Assembly (NCBI RefSeq): GCF_019218265.1
Contig: NZ_JAHUZE010000005.1
Location: forward strand, 1 to 64,000
Direction: 5' to 3'
DNA: 64,000 nt
From: Maritimibacter dapengensis
GTDB lineage: Bacteria > Pseudomonadota > Alphaproteobacteria > Rhodobacterales > Rhodobacteraceae
Shown in pieces: positions 14,926 to 23,658 of this stretch (position 1 is its first letter; each line of letters begins with the position of its first letter). The notes beneath the pieces are model-generated. The model did no database searches and was not told the origin of the DNA. It saw only the letters and a list, made by a program, of their open reading frames with translations. Made by a program: the position numbers and the translations under genes.

Positions 14926-16949
14926 TGGGAGGGATGGGGAAAGGCCGCCTCGCCCTCGGCGTGGTGCTGGTCACACTCGTCGCCATCGCGATCGGCTACG
15001 TCATCGCCTCGGCTGTCGTGACGTTCCGGGACCTGGGTTTCCAGGCCGAGATCGATTTCTTCTACATCGCGCAGAACTACCGGGCGATCGGTGCCGCCCG
15101 CCCCGATGATTTTCGCCTGATCAACCTGATCATGGGCGGGGCCGGGCTGGCGGGCCTCATGATGAGCCTGGCGATGTCGGGCTCGGCCCTCACCCGCTTC
15201 GGCTACACCCATTGGCAGACCCGCCGCGAGATGAAGCGGAACGGCTTCTTCGGCGCGCCCGGCACAGGTTTCGTGATCGGCAAGTTGGGCAAGCCCGGTT
15301 CCCGCGCGCCCTTTCTCTGCTCCCGGACCTTCCCACACGCGCTCATCGTGGCACCGACCGGGCGCGGCAAGACCACCGGCTTCGTCATCCCGAACCTGCT
15401 GACCTGGCAGGGATCGGCGGTCGTGCTGGACGTGAAGGGCGAATGCTTCGAGGCCTCGGCCCGCCACCGGGCGGCACAGGGCGACGAGGTGTTCCGGTTC
15501 GCGCCCACGGATTGGGAGGACCGGCGCACCCATCGCTACAATCCGCTCCTGCGCATCTACGAGTTCAAAGACCCGGCCCGCCAGCAGATGGAGCTGCAGC
15601 TCCTGGCCACGCTCTTCCTTCAGAACGACAACGACCGCGTGCAGGGCCTCCTGAAGGGCGGGATCGATCTCTTCGTCGCGGCCGGGCTACTCGCGTTCCA
15701 ACGCCGCAGGCCGACGCTCGGGGAGATCTACCGCATCGCCGCCTCGGGCGGGCAGAAGCAGAAGGAGTATCTCGCGCGCGCCCATGAGGTCCAGAACGCC
15801 GCGGCGCGGCTGATATTCACGCGGCTGGCCTCGACCAACAACGACACGCTGACCTCCTATGTCTCGCTCCTGATGACCTCGGGCCTCGATCAGTGGCAGA
15901 ACCCGGCGATCGACGATGCGACGGCGGTATCGGATTTTGACTTCCGGACGATCCGCAAGACACCCTTCAGCGTCTATCTCGTCGTGCAGCCCCTCATGGT
16001 GAAACCGCTGGCGCCGTTGATCCGACTGTTCTTCTCTGATCTTCTCTCCGCCCTGCAGGACAAGGAACCGGGCGCCGACGAGCCCTGGCCGGTCATGATC
16101 ATGCTCGACGAGTTCAACCGGCTCGGAAAGATGCCGATCGTGGCCGAGAGCATCGAAGTGCTGCGCGCCTATCGCGGGCATCTCGCGGTGGTCACCCAGA
16201 CCATCCCGGCCATCGACGAGATCTACGGCGAGAACACGCGGCGGGCGCTGCAGGGCAATGCAGGCATCAAGCTCTACCTCACGCCCTCGGACGAAAAGAC
16301 CGTCGAGGAGTTGAGCAAGGCCGTGGGCAAGACCACCAAGACCGTGGTCACCCGTTCCCGCGCGGTCGGGAAGAACCCGTTCGAGGGTCGCAGCCAGTCT
16401 GAGCGGACGGAAGAAGTCGCGCTCCTGCCGGAAGACGAGGCGCGACGTCTGCCGCTTGATGAGATCGTGGTGGTCGTGGACGCGCAGATGCCGGTCCGGG
16501 CGAAGCGGGTCGTTTACTACGAGGATCCGTTCTTCAAGGGTATCCACTCGGCGCAGGAGGGGGATCTGCCGTTTCCGAAGGGGCCGGTCCCTCCGATGGG
16601 GGAATTGCCCCTGAGTGTCCGGGCGATGCCTTCAGCTCCGCGTGGGTCTGGTCTCACGGAACGCGATTTCGAGGCCAGGATGGGACTTACGAAAACCGAA
16701 GGAAATGCACCCATTGAGCCCGGCCCGGCTCAAGCGCTTCGGTGCGGTCGTGCCGCAGTCCTCGCGGACGATCAGCGGCAGTTCGAGATGGAGTTCGGGC
16801 GGCAGGCAGATCTCGAGGTGGAGGCTGCGACAGAAGACGACGTAGTCCGGGTGCAGGACGCCGTGAGTGATCTGGAGCGGCTGGAGGCGGAGATGTCCGG
16901 TTCGGAAGCAAAAGTCAGCGAGGCGGGCGAGAAATTCGGGCTTGGCTAA
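14925..16949 (+). CDS. virD4: Type IV coupling protein VirD4/TraG
   Basis: 674-residue inner-membrane ATPase that passes the relaxase-DNA complex to the VirB channel. Two N-terminal membrane segments (about residues 8-30 and 66-85) precede Walker A IVAPTGRGKTTGF (141-153) and the VVLDVKGE strand. Walker B is VMIMLDEFNRLGKMP, followed by the RAYRGHLAVVTQT sensor region. The start ATG overlaps the relaxase stop (TGATG). The C-terminal 130 residues are acidic and variable, as expected for the substrate-recruiting tail. Confidence 0.93.
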   Translation: MGGMGKGRLALGVVLVTLVAIAIGYVIASAVVTFRDLGFQAEIDFFYIAQNYRAIGAARPDDFRLINLIMGGAGLAGLMMSLAMSGSALTRFGYTHWQTRREMKRNGFFGAPGTGFVIGKLGKPGSRAPFLCSRTFPHALIVAPTGRGKTTGFVIPNLLTWQGSAVVLDVKGECFEASARHRAAQGDEVFRFAPTDWEDRRTHRYNPLLRIYEFKDPARQQMELQLLATLFLQNDNDRVQGLLKGGIDLFVAAGLLAFQRRRPTLGEIYRIAASGGQKQKEYLARAHEVQNAAARLIFTRLASTNNDTLTSYVSLLMTSGLDQWQNPAIDDATAVSDFDFRTIRKTPFSVYLVVQPLMVKPLAPLIRLFFSDLLSALQDKEPGADEPWPVMIMLDEFNRLGKMPIVAESIEVLRAYRGHLAVVTQTIPAIDEIYGENTRRALQGNAGIKLYLTPSDEKTVEELSKAVGKTTKTVVTRSRAVGKNPFEGRSQSERTEEVALLPEDEARRLPLDEIVVVVDAQMPVRAKRVVYYEDPFFKGIHSAQEGDLPFPKGPVPPMGELPLSVRAMPSAPRGSGLTERDFEARMGLTKTEGNAPIEPGPAQALRCGRAAVLADDQRQFEMEFGRQADLEVEAATEDDVVRVQDAVSDLERLEAEMSGSEAKVSEAGEKFGLG

Positions 16950-17019
16950 GCCGCCATGCGGGCGACACGAAAGCATGCCACGATGGCGCCTTGTGCCCGC
17001 GCCCCGGAATCGACCATTG

Positions 17020-17583
17020 TCACGGGTGAAGAAAACCAGGATCGTCGCGCTCTGGTCGAGGGGCTCGCTCAATCGTCGCAGGGTCGATCTCACGCATCGT
17101 CAACTGGGCGTTCACCCTGCGGGCCGCGGGGCCCGCACGAAACCACTTCGCGGCGGAAGCCAGGTTAAAGCGCGGACGACGCTGCCCCTTCGCCGGCTTT
17201 GAGGCCTCCATCAGAACCTCGATCATTTCATCGATGCGGTAGAGGCCACCGGCAACGGGGAGGGGCATCTTGCGCTGCTGGAGCGCCTGTCGCTTCACCT
17301 CGAGCTTCTCGGCGACATCCGCGAGAGACACCAGGTCGGGACGGACCTCGCGCAGGACAGTGCCCTGCGGCAACGCCTTGATCAGCGCCCGCGCCGCTTC
17401 AAGGATCGCGCTCTCGGCCTCATCCCCTTCAAGTTCCAGTTCTACACCTAGGAGACCGGCGTGACCGGTGCCCACGAGCGCATCTTCAAAACCCGCCTCG
17501 AAGACCGCGTCAGAGAGCGCAAACGCATCGTGCTCTCCGTCGGGGAGCGCAAAGACCAGTTCGAATTCGAATTCTTCAGCCAT
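17020..17583 (-). CDS. HicB-like antitoxin with C-terminal HTH
   Basis: 187-residue protein. Residues 1-75 (FELVFALPDGEHDAFALSDAVFEAGFEDALVG..., with ESAILEAARALIKALPQ) have the partial RNase-H-like/HicB layout. Residues 85-120 (SLADVAEKLEVKRQALQQRKM..GGLYRIDEM) form a helix-turn-helix. The gene begins 8 bases before the stop of the toxin-like gene upstream, the toxin-first order typical of HicAB. GAAGG eight bases upstream favours ATG 17583 over 17589. It probably neutralizes the toxin and represses the promoter. It overlaps no other gene and is convergent with virD4. Confidence 0.65.
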   Translation of the reverse strand: MAEEFEFELVFALPDGEHDAFALSDAVFEAGFEDALVGTGHAGLLGVELELEGDEAESAILEAARALIKALPQGTVLREVRPDLVSLADVAEKLEVKRQALQQRKMPLPVAGGLYRIDEMIEVLMEASKPAKGQRRPRFNLASAAKWFRAGPAARRVNAQLTMREIDPATIERAPRPERDDPGFLHP

Positions 17584-17845
17584 CGGCATTACCTTCGTCG
17601 TTCTTCTGAAGCTTCACGCAGGCCAGAGCCTTCTGTCGGATCCTTTTCGCGAACTGCTGTGGATTCTTCGGGGTCGACCAGACAGACATCTGACAAAACT
17701 CGCCACAGCGGCAATCCTTATCGTTGGCCGGGCATCGGAGGATCCCCCACGCGTGCCCCTTGCCCTCAATAAGGTCCCATCCCAGCTCTTCGAGCTCCTG
17801 GATGACGGCCTCGATTTCCTTTGATGTGTGCTTCTTCCTTGGCAC
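17576..17845 (-). CDS. HicA-like toxin (dsRBD-fold mRNA interferase candidate)
   Basis: 89-residue basic protein. The N-terminal RKKHTSKEIEAVIQELEELGWDLIEGKGHAWG matches the alpha-beta-beta layout of HicA toxins, with the His of GKGHAWG in the catalytic position. Unlike classic HicA it carries four closely spaced cysteines (CPANDKDCRCGEFC) that could bind metal, then SVWSTPKNPQQFAKRIRQKAL. The start is GTG 17845. The overlap with the HicB-like gene and the palindrome just upstream support an autoregulated toxin-antitoxin operon. Toxicity is inferred, not shown. Confidence 0.65.
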   Translation of the reverse strand: MPRKKHTSKEIEAVIQELEELGWDLIEGKGHAWGILRCPANDKDCRCGEFCQMSVWSTPKNPQQFAKRIRQKALACVKLQKNDEGNADG

Positions 17846-17868
17846 CTTAGATACTCCACTCTCTTAAA

Positions 17869-17882
17869 TTGTCAAGTGACAA
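17869..17882. promoter_or_regulatory. Palindromic operator candidate of the toxin-antitoxin operon
   Basis: TTGTCA-AG-TGACAA is a perfect 6-bp inverted repeat with a two-base spacer, 24 bases upstream of the toxin start. It lies in AT-rich DNA that stands out from the surroundings. It is a plausible binding site for the HTH of the antitoxin. From here to 18158 no gene is seen. Confidence 0.5.
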
Positions 17883-18158
17883 GTTAAAAATTCAACGAGA
17901 ACATCGCGGCAATTTACTGCCCGCTACCGGCAATTTCCCAAAGGAAGCTTGCCGTCGAATGCTTTGATGTAAGAAGGGGATACAGGATAGACGTCCCAGA
18001 CAGCAACACCGGCGCCGATGCCGTTCCACTTCACCCGGACATGGCATGATGGTGCCAAGGTAAATCCGTTCAGGCAGTTTGCCGCGAGCTCTGCTGAAGG
18101 CAAAGGTATAGGCTCGCAAAGAACATGTTCCCGCTGGTGAAGCCTTTGACGGTCAATG

Positions 18159-19238
18159 CTACCTTCGGCCCAGCCTGCTTAGGCGGGCCAACTGTGCCAG
18201 CATTCGCGCGCCTGAGCTGCCCGAACCAGTGTCAGGGTTCGTCGGAACGGTTTGGCTAACACCCGGCCTCTGCGGCATTGTCTGCACCCCGAAGAACTGC
18301 CGCGCACGCAGCGCAGCATATTCAGCGCCAGTCGCTCCTCCAATGAGATACCGATTATAAGCCTGCTGACTGCCGCCAAGCGCCCGACCGAACCCGTATG
18401 TACCGCCAAGGCCTGCTGATAGTGCTGGCATCATGATGTTCCCCGAGATCGCGCGGACAATGAACGGCGTCGCGATGATGAACCCCTTGGCCATGAGCAC
18501 CATCATGAAAAATGGGATGAGGGCCCCGATGTTGGACGCGCCCTCAGGGTCGCCGAGCTCGCCGATCAATGCCGAACTGACGCCGGTGATTGTCGCGAAA
18601 ACGCCTGCAACGACGATCGGATAGAGCGCGAAGGAGATCAGCGCCGAGAGCCAGCGCGCGAAATAGTCCTTGGTCACCTCGAAGAGGGTGAGGAAGATCA
18701 TCACCGGCGCGATGCCTATCAGGAGTGCGATCATCAGCCGGGATGCCACGAGAATGAATGCGGCGAGCCCGCCCAGGATCGAGAGCAGGAGTACGCCAAG
18801 AACGTCAAGCAACGCCCCGGCCATCCAGTTCAGTTCAGAACCGGCCGCATTCAGGTATTCACCCAGTTCGGCGATCAGCCGGTCGAATTCCTCGGCGAAG
18901 GTCCCCGACGGTCCGGGCGTGCCGCCGCCGACCGAGGCGACAAGCGATCCGGCGATGCTGTCGATGCCGTTTAGGACAGCGGAGGAGAAGGCGTTAAACT
19001 GCACCCAATTTGTCGCGAAGACCCCTATGAGGCCGACTTTCACCGCGAGCCAGAACGCAGTGCGTCCATCCATGGAGCGGTACTGGTAGATCATGTTGAC
19101 GCAGACCAGAATGACCACAAGCGTCGTTCCGAGAACCAGCATCGTGCCGACTGTCGCCGCCACCGCGCCGAACTGCGTCTCTGCGGCAGAATCCAGGTAG
19201 CCCTGGGAGGTCTCGACGAAGTAGGTGACGACGCTCAT
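18159..19238 (-). CDS. virB6: Type IV secretion protein VirB6
   Basis: 359-residue polytopic membrane protein. Hydrophobic segments lie at about residues 27-50, 60-80, 140-165, 168-190, 200-222 and 240-265, separated by a soluble loop (residues 95-135). The RLMIALLIGIAPVMIFLTLFEVTKDYFARWL stretch (ALLIGIAP and YFARWL) is the conserved TrbL/VirB6 core. A Gly/Ser-rich cytoplasmic tail follows. VirB6 forms part of the inner-membrane channel. It is the last gene of the virB operon on the - strand. Confidence 0.9.
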   Translation of the reverse strand: MSVVTYFVETSQGYLDSAAETQFGAVAATVGTMLVLGTTLVVILVCVNMIYQYRSMDGRTAFWLAVKVGLIGVFATNWVQFNAFSSAVLNGIDSIAGSLVASVGGGTPGPSGTFAEEFDRLIAELGEYLNAAGSELNWMAGALLDVLGVLLLSILGGLAAFILVASRLMIALLIGIAPVMIFLTLFEVTKDYFARWLSALISFALYPIVVAGVFATITGVSSALIGELGDPEGASNIGALIPFFMMVLMAKGFIIATPFIVRAISGNIMMPALSAGLGGTYGFGRALGGSQQAYNRYLIGGATGAEYAALRARQFFGVQTMPQRPGVSQTVPTNPDTGSGSSGARMLAQLARLSRLGRR

Positions 19239-19244
19239 AATCTG

Positions 19245-19643
19245 CTACCAGTTGCCCTCGGCTTCGCAGATTGCCATCGCGTCAGGTCTCAACGCGTTGG
19301 CGCGCCGGTTGTAAGTGTCCGAGGCCTCCAGCATTTCCCATCGTTCGGCTGTGTTGAAACGCTCCCGAAACTCCGTTTCCGCCGCTTCCCAGGACGGGAA
19401 GCGTGTGTCGCAGGTGCAGGATCCGGTTTCGACGATACGTTCAAGGTTCTGAGCACGGTAAATGTCTTGCACCAGGACACGTCTGTAAGCCTCTCGCACG
19501 GTGATGTTCTGCATCCACTCAGGCTCAGCGGGCCGATCGATGCAGACATCCGACGTGCTGTCGAGAGAGGGGACGAAGTCGCGTTCGGCGGCAGCCGGAA
19601 ACCCCACAACGGTGATCGAGATGCAAAGCAAGGCGTTTCTCAT
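19245..19643 (-). CDS. Exported T4SS-associated protein, unknown
   Basis: 132-residue protein with a short signal peptide (MRNALLCISITVVGFPAAA|E). The mature part has cysteines at DVCIDRP, SCTCD and AICEAEGNW, and an acidic helical C-terminal half. It starts within the last codons of the DUF4177 gene (overlap 19640-19643) and ends six bases before virB6. The position suggests a periplasmic partner of the secretion channel. No known domain was recognised. Confidence 0.7.
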   Translation of the reverse strand: MRNALLCISITVVGFPAAAERDFVPSLDSTSDVCIDRPAEPEWMQNITVREAYRRVLVQDIYRAQNLERIVETGSCTCDTRFPSWEAAETEFRERFNTAERWEMLEASDTYNRRANALRPDAMAICEAEGNW

Positions 19644-19834
19644 TTCGCGCCAGCTCCTTCGGCAATCTCGCGCTTCAGAAACGCGGTGTGGCCAAGATGC
19701 GCGAACTCTGACGAGCTGACCGATACGACTTCCCAGCCTTCTTTCCCACGTGCGTTCAGATCGTCCTGCATCGCGATCAGGCTGGTTTTCTTGTCCATCG
19801 GATAGGTGATGATCTGGTATTCAAACCGCTTCAT
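19640..19834 (-). CDS. DUF4177 domain protein
   Basis: 64-residue protein MKRFEYQIITYPMDKK...LNARGKEGWEVVSVSSSEF...AFLKREI. The YQIITYP strand, the LNARGKEGWEVV motif and the FLKRE strand define DUF4177, a small alpha-beta fold of unknown function. It overlaps the virB11 stop by 14 bases and is embedded in the virB operon. Confidence 0.85.
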   Translation of the reverse strand: MKRFEYQIITYPMDKKTSLIAMQDDLNARGKEGWEVVSVSSSEFAHLGHTAFLKREIAEGAGAK

Positions 19835-20819
19835 GGGTCATGCCTCCGCTGAGATCGGTTCCGGGGAGATAGAATTCGGTGATGCCGCGTTGGCCGTCCT
19901 CGCGGCCCGCCTGGATGATCACGTCGATCGAGCTTTCGATGTATTGGACCATGTCCTGGTAGGTCATCGGGATCTCGGTCTTGAGCGCGGCGATGGCGAG
20001 ACGCTGGACGGCGAGCTGCGGGGTTTCGGCATGGAGGGTTGTCATCGAACCGCCATGGCCGGTATTGATCGCCTCGAGGAAGGTCATGGCCTCCTTGCCG
20101 CGCACCTCTCCGAGGATGATCCGGTCGGGCCTCATGCGCAGCGTCGCGGTTAGAAGCACGTCGGCGGATTGGAACTCCGCATCGCGGTTGGCGATCAGGG
20201 TCACCGCGTTCGGCTGAGCGGGGAGAAGCTCTGCGGCTTCCTCGATGGTGACGATCCGTTCCTCATCGGGAACGTAGGAGAGGATTTTTCGAGCCGCGAC
20301 TGTCTTACCGGTCGAGGTGCCGCCGGAGACGATCATGTTGAGCTTGTTCTCGACGCAGAAGCGGATGGCCGCGTAGATGTCACCGGCGGCAACGACCTCG
20401 CGCAGCGCGCGGTTTTTCTCCTGGCGCAGTTTCTCGAGCTTGCGCTCTTCGCCATAGAGGAAACGAAGCTCGATATGGTCCAGCGGTAGGCTCGAGAAGA
20501 ACCGGAGCGAGATCGACATGCCCGAGAGCACCGCGGGCGGGGTTACGACTTGGGCACGGATGGGGCGGCCCCGATAGGTGATCGAGACCGAGACGATGGG
20601 CTTGTCCTTGCTCATAGTCGTGTTGGCTGAGGAGGCGATCTGGTTGCCGAGATCGCGCACCTCCGTGACCGTCAGACGCTGATCCAGTGCCCGCATGAAG
20701 TGATCCCCCTGGAACTCACCCCAGCAAGAGCCATCCGGGTTGATGCATATCTCGATCACGTCATCGCGGGCGGCGTCCTTCAGCTTATCGAGCGAGGTCT
20801 GGAGGTAGGAGAGCGTCAT
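19821..20819 (-). CDS. virB11: Type IV secretion ATPase VirB11
   Basis: 332-residue hexameric ATPase of the secretion machine. Walker A is VSGGTSTGKT (residues about 164-173), the Asp box region VTIEEAAEL, Walker B LRMRPDRIILGEVRGKEA and the His box NTGHGGSMTTLHA. ATG 20819 is preferred: it directly follows the virB10 stop, while the 30-residue upstream extension is low-complexity and lies inside virB10. Cytoplasmic, acting with VirB4 and VirD4. Confidence 0.93.
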   Translation of the reverse strand: MTLSYLQTSLDKLKDAARDDVIEICINPDGSCWGEFQGDHFMRALDQRLTVTEVRDLGNQIASSANTTMSKDKPIVSVSITYRGRPIRAQVVTPPAVLSGMSISLRFFSSLPLDHIELRFLYGEERKLEKLRQEKNRALREVVAAGDIYAAIRFCVENKLNMIVSGGTSTGKTVAARKILSYVPDEERIVTIEEAAELLPAQPNAVTLIANRDAEFQSADVLLTATLRMRPDRIILGEVRGKEAMTFLEAINTGHGGSMTTLHAETPQLAVQRLAIAALKTEIPMTYQDMVQYIESSIDVIIQAGREDGQRGITEFYLPGTDLSGGMTHEAV

Positions 20820-20820
20820 C

Positions 20821-22203
20821 TCAGAAAATCTCCAGATCCCGGTCGACCATGACGGTGACGCGTGCGCCCTGGTCGACGTAGATGACGGGACCGATGGAGA
20901 GATATTCACCGATCACACTGTCGGTGGCGTTGGCCAGGTCGTCGCCCACATCTTCAAGTACGTCCGCGGTGGTCTCATCCTCGACCTGGGCGGCGGCCAC
21001 ACTCGGGGCGGCGGAGATAATCGAAATCAGTGCGGCAGAGCCGAAACGCTCGTCGAAGCGCGTGTCCACGAAACCGGTGACGCCCGAGCGCCCGAGTTCG
21101 TCGCCGCCGAAGGAACTGATCTGAACGGTCTGGTTGTTGGGCAGGATGATCCGGTCCCAGGCGATGGTGACCCGGCGCTGCGCGATCTCGATGCCGGAAC
21201 GAAAGCGTCCGATGAGGCGCGAGCCGCGCGGGATCAGGAGCCGTGAGCCGTCATAGCTGAAGACGTCTTCTGAGATGATGGCACGGGTCTGCCCAGGGAG
21301 CGAGCTGTCGAGTGCGGTCTCCATCACGGCCTGGATCATCGTGCCCTGGATGACGGTGTTCGAGGGATTTGCGATGACTTCGGCTTGTGTGATGGCGCTC
21401 GGCAACGCGCCGTTCAGCACGAAGTCTGTCACCTCGCCGAAGGTGCGCTCGGTAAGTTCTGTCTCGCCCGCATTGGCGCCGCCCGTTCCGCCGAAGGCGA
21501 TGACGGGGGAGGAAATCCGCCGTTCCTGGAAGGCACGCTCCTCCTCGGCCCGGCGTTGCAGTTCGGCCAGCCGTCGCGCCTCTTCCTCGCGCCGCAGCCT
21601 CTCTTCTTCGCGGGCGCGCAACTCTTCGTCGGTGGGTCCGAGCGGGGCGGGCGTCGGCTTGTTGGCCTCCAACCGCGCGAGGTCCAGGTCCATACGCAGC
21701 TGTTGCAGCTCTCGATCTCGTGCGGCGAGTTCGGCCTGGAATTGTTCCTGAGCATTCTCGGAGGCGTCCTGTAGGTCGGCGATCCGTGCGGTCAGCGCAT
21801 CGATCGCCTCGGCGGCCGCGCTGTCCGCCCCGGCGTCGGAGTCCGGCGCATCGCGCAGTTCTTCGATCTGGGCCTGGAGCGCGGCGATCTGCGCCAGAAG
21901 TTCGGCGTTGGGTTCTGGTTCGACGAGAACGATCTCGGGTTCCGGGGCGGGTGGTGGCACGAAGAGTTCGATCTCTCCGAACCCGTCACCCTCGGTTTGG
22001 AACTCGTCCGGGGTGGCCGTCGGCAGGGCGACCTCTTCCCCAGGGCCCGAGAATAGCAAGAGGACCAAGCCGCCCGCAAGGATGAGCCCTGCGAGGAGGA
22101 GGGCGAGGAGCGGCGAGCGGCGTTTCGGAGCGGGTCCGAGGCGCGGGTTGCCCCGTTCAAGCGCAGCGAGGCGCTGTTCGAGATCCGGGTTGTTGTCACT
22201 CAT
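20821..22203 (-). CDS. virB10: Type IV secretion protein VirB10
   Basis: 460-residue bitopic protein linking inner and outer membranes. It has a short cytoplasmic N-terminus, a membrane helix at residues 31-49 (LLALLLAGLILAGGLVLLL), then a long Pro/Glu-rich periplasmic stretch with coiled coil (RAREEERLRREEEARRLAELQRR, e.g. RLRREEEARR). The C-terminal TrbI barrel includes ISEDVFSYDGSRLLIPRGSRLIG (e.g. LLIPRGSRLIG), RFRSGI and VDTRFDERFG. ATG 22203 overlaps the virB9 stop by four bases, which fixes the start. Confidence 0.93.
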   Translation of the reverse strand: MSDNNPDLEQRLAALERGNPRLGPAPKRRSPLLALLLAGLILAGGLVLLLFSGPGEEVALPTATPDEFQTEGDGFGEIELFVPPPAPEPEIVLVEPEPNAELLAQIAALQAQIEELRDAPDSDAGADSAAAEAIDALTARIADLQDASENAQEQFQAELAARDRELQQLRMDLDLARLEANKPTPAPLGPTDEELRAREEERLRREEEARRLAELQRRAEEERAFQERRISSPVIAFGGTGGANAGETELTERTFGEVTDFVLNGALPSAITQAEVIANPSNTVIQGTMIQAVMETALDSSLPGQTRAIISEDVFSYDGSRLLIPRGSRLIGRFRSGIEIAQRRVTIAWDRIILPNNQTVQISSFGGDELGRSGVTGFVDTRFDERFGSAALISIISAAPSVAAAQVEDETTADVLEDVGDDLANATDSVIGEYLSIGPVIYVDQGARVTVMVDRDLEIF

Positions 22204-22991
22204 GAGGCGGCCTCCGCGGGCGGCGTCGCCTCGATACAGACCACGTCCTCGCCCAGACGCAGCACCCATTGGCGCCCCACGCCCGAGACACGGATCACAC
22301 CGTCTTCGACCGGGCCTGTGTTCACCGTGCGCTCGCGCCCGTTCGTGTACCGGAAGATCGCCGGGACGGGTGCGTTCCGCGGGAAGGCGAAATAGGTGAA
22401 GGTGCCGTCGTCCCAGACCCGGGTCGGCGTGAACTCCGTCCGTGCGCTGGCCGCGTAATTGGTGTTCGGTGCGGCGCGCGCGATGGCGTTGGAAGGGCGG
22501 CGATTGTCCTCGGGGTAGCGAAACTGCACGACATAGAAGGTCGGGCTCGAGACCTCGTTCACATTAAAATAATAGCTCCGTCTGTTGGTGTAGACGGTCA
22601 CGTTGGTATGGACGCCGCGGGCAACGGGTTTAATAGCAAAGGCCCGCCCGCCGGGCACACCGTCGATCTCGAAGCCTTCCGTGTCGCCGGCGATGATTGA
22701 GCGGATGCTCTCGCCTGTCCCGAACTCGATGGTCGTGACATGGGTCAGGGAAACGTTCAGCCTGTAGACCTGGCCTTCCTGGTAGGATGCGACCCGGACG
22801 CGGTGGTCGTTGGGTCCCCCGCGCGGGATCGCCTCGGCTGACGCGTAGGACGCAAACAGTGAGACCATCAAAAAGGTCGCGAGGAACGCCTTGGCGTGTC
22901 CGGCGTGTTTCGCATTGCAAAAAGCCTGGCGCCTCTCGCGCTTTTGGGACGCTGGCAAGGCGTTCCCTGATTTCTTGTTCCGGAAGCGCAC
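22200..22991 (-). CDS. virB9: Type IV secretion protein VirB9
   Basis: 263-residue periplasmic core-complex protein. A long basic N-region precedes a signal peptide (AFLATFLMVSLFASYASA|E, residues about 35-52). The N-domain has VYRLNVSLTHVTTIEFGTGE and VHTNVTVYTNRRSYYF (TNVTVYTNRRSYYF is the CagX/VirB9 hallmark). The C-domain has VWDDGTFTYFAFPRNAPVPAIF. The first 30 residues are unusual; a start closer to the signal peptide (e.g. at residue 42) is possible. It follows virB8 directly. Confidence 0.92.
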   Translation of the reverse strand: MRFRNKKSGNALPASQKRERRQAFCNAKHAGHAKAFLATFLMVSLFASYASAEAIPRGGPNDHRVRVASYQEGQVYRLNVSLTHVTTIEFGTGESIRSIIAGDTEGFEIDGVPGGRAFAIKPVARGVHTNVTVYTNRRSYYFNVNEVSSPTFYVVQFRYPEDNRRPSNAIARAAPNTNYAASARTEFTPTRVWDDGTFTYFAFPRNAPVPAIFRYTNGRERTVNTGPVEDGVIRVSGVGRQWVLRLGEDVVCIEATPPAEAAS

Positions 22992-23651
22992 TTACTGGTT
23001 CTCCAATCTGTCCGAGCGGATCGCGTATTCGACGACCGTGAAGCCAAACGGGTTGGTCCAGACCTGGTCGATGGAGCGGCTCTCTTCGGGGCGGAACTCG
23101 AAGAGGAGCGTCGCGGTGAAGAGGCCCGCTTGGACCCCCTGGATCGAGGTCAGGCGCTTGCGAAGCCGCACCGTGGCCCGGTTGTTGCCGATCAGGTTGA
23201 TGCTGAGAATCTCGACATCGAGCCGTGCATTTGGCCCGTAGACTGACGGCGGATACTCTGCATTGGCCGAGTTCCAGATCTGGCGCAGTGAGGCCCCTGC
23301 TGCACGGTCCGAACGGCGCAACACGCTGCGGATGCGCACGTCATTGTCGAGCTGGTTGTAGACCTCGCGGTCCGTCACGTAGCGGAAGACCTCCGCCTCG
23401 ATAATGGCGCGGTTCTCGGTGACGGTGGTGGCCCCGACGGTGGCTTCGGGGAGGGCGAAGCCGGTGGCGGGATCGTAAGGCACAACAACTGGGGGCGGAT
23501 CGACATCGAGGATGGCCACGGCGGCCGCGCTGAGGCAGCCCAGGATGCCAAAGCCGAGGCCGATGAGTCCCAGGCGCTGCCAGAGCCGTTCCCGTCTCAG
23601 TGCGCCGTAGACCAGTTCCTCCTCGATGATGGCGGTTTCTTCGTCCAACAA
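22992..23651 (-). CDS. virB8: Type IV secretion protein VirB8
   Basis: 219-residue bitopic assembly factor. A cytoplasmic tail is followed by a membrane helix (LGLIGLGFGILGCLSAAAVAIL, residues about 27-48). The periplasmic NTF2-like domain includes AEVFRYVTDREVYNQLDNDVRI, SINLIGNNRATVRLRK and a final VNPFGF-type motif (WTNPFGFTVVEYAIR). It ends where virB9 begins, so translation is likely coupled. Confidence 0.92.
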   Translation of the reverse strand: MLDEETAIIEEELVYGALRRERLWQRLGLIGLGFGILGCLSAAAVAILDVDPPPVVVPYDPATGFALPEATVGATTVTENRAIIEAEVFRYVTDREVYNQLDNDVRIRSVLRRSDRAAGASLRQIWNSANAEYPPSVYGPNARLDVEILSINLIGNNRATVRLRKRLTSIQGVQAGLFTATLLFEFRPEESRSIDQVWTNPFGFTVVEYAIRSDRLENQ

Positions 23652-23658
23652 TCAGTCC

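Noticed and set aside
17848-17876. Near-consensus promoter TTGACA-N17-TATCTA reading toward the toxin gene
   Set aside because: Its -10 box ends two bases before the GTG start, so transcription would begin inside the coding sequence. Kept only as part of a palindromic operator.
17892-18119. 75-codon - strand frame between the toxin-antitoxin pair and virB6
   Set aside because: Cys/Arg-rich translation with no family resemblance, no ribosome site and no operon logic.
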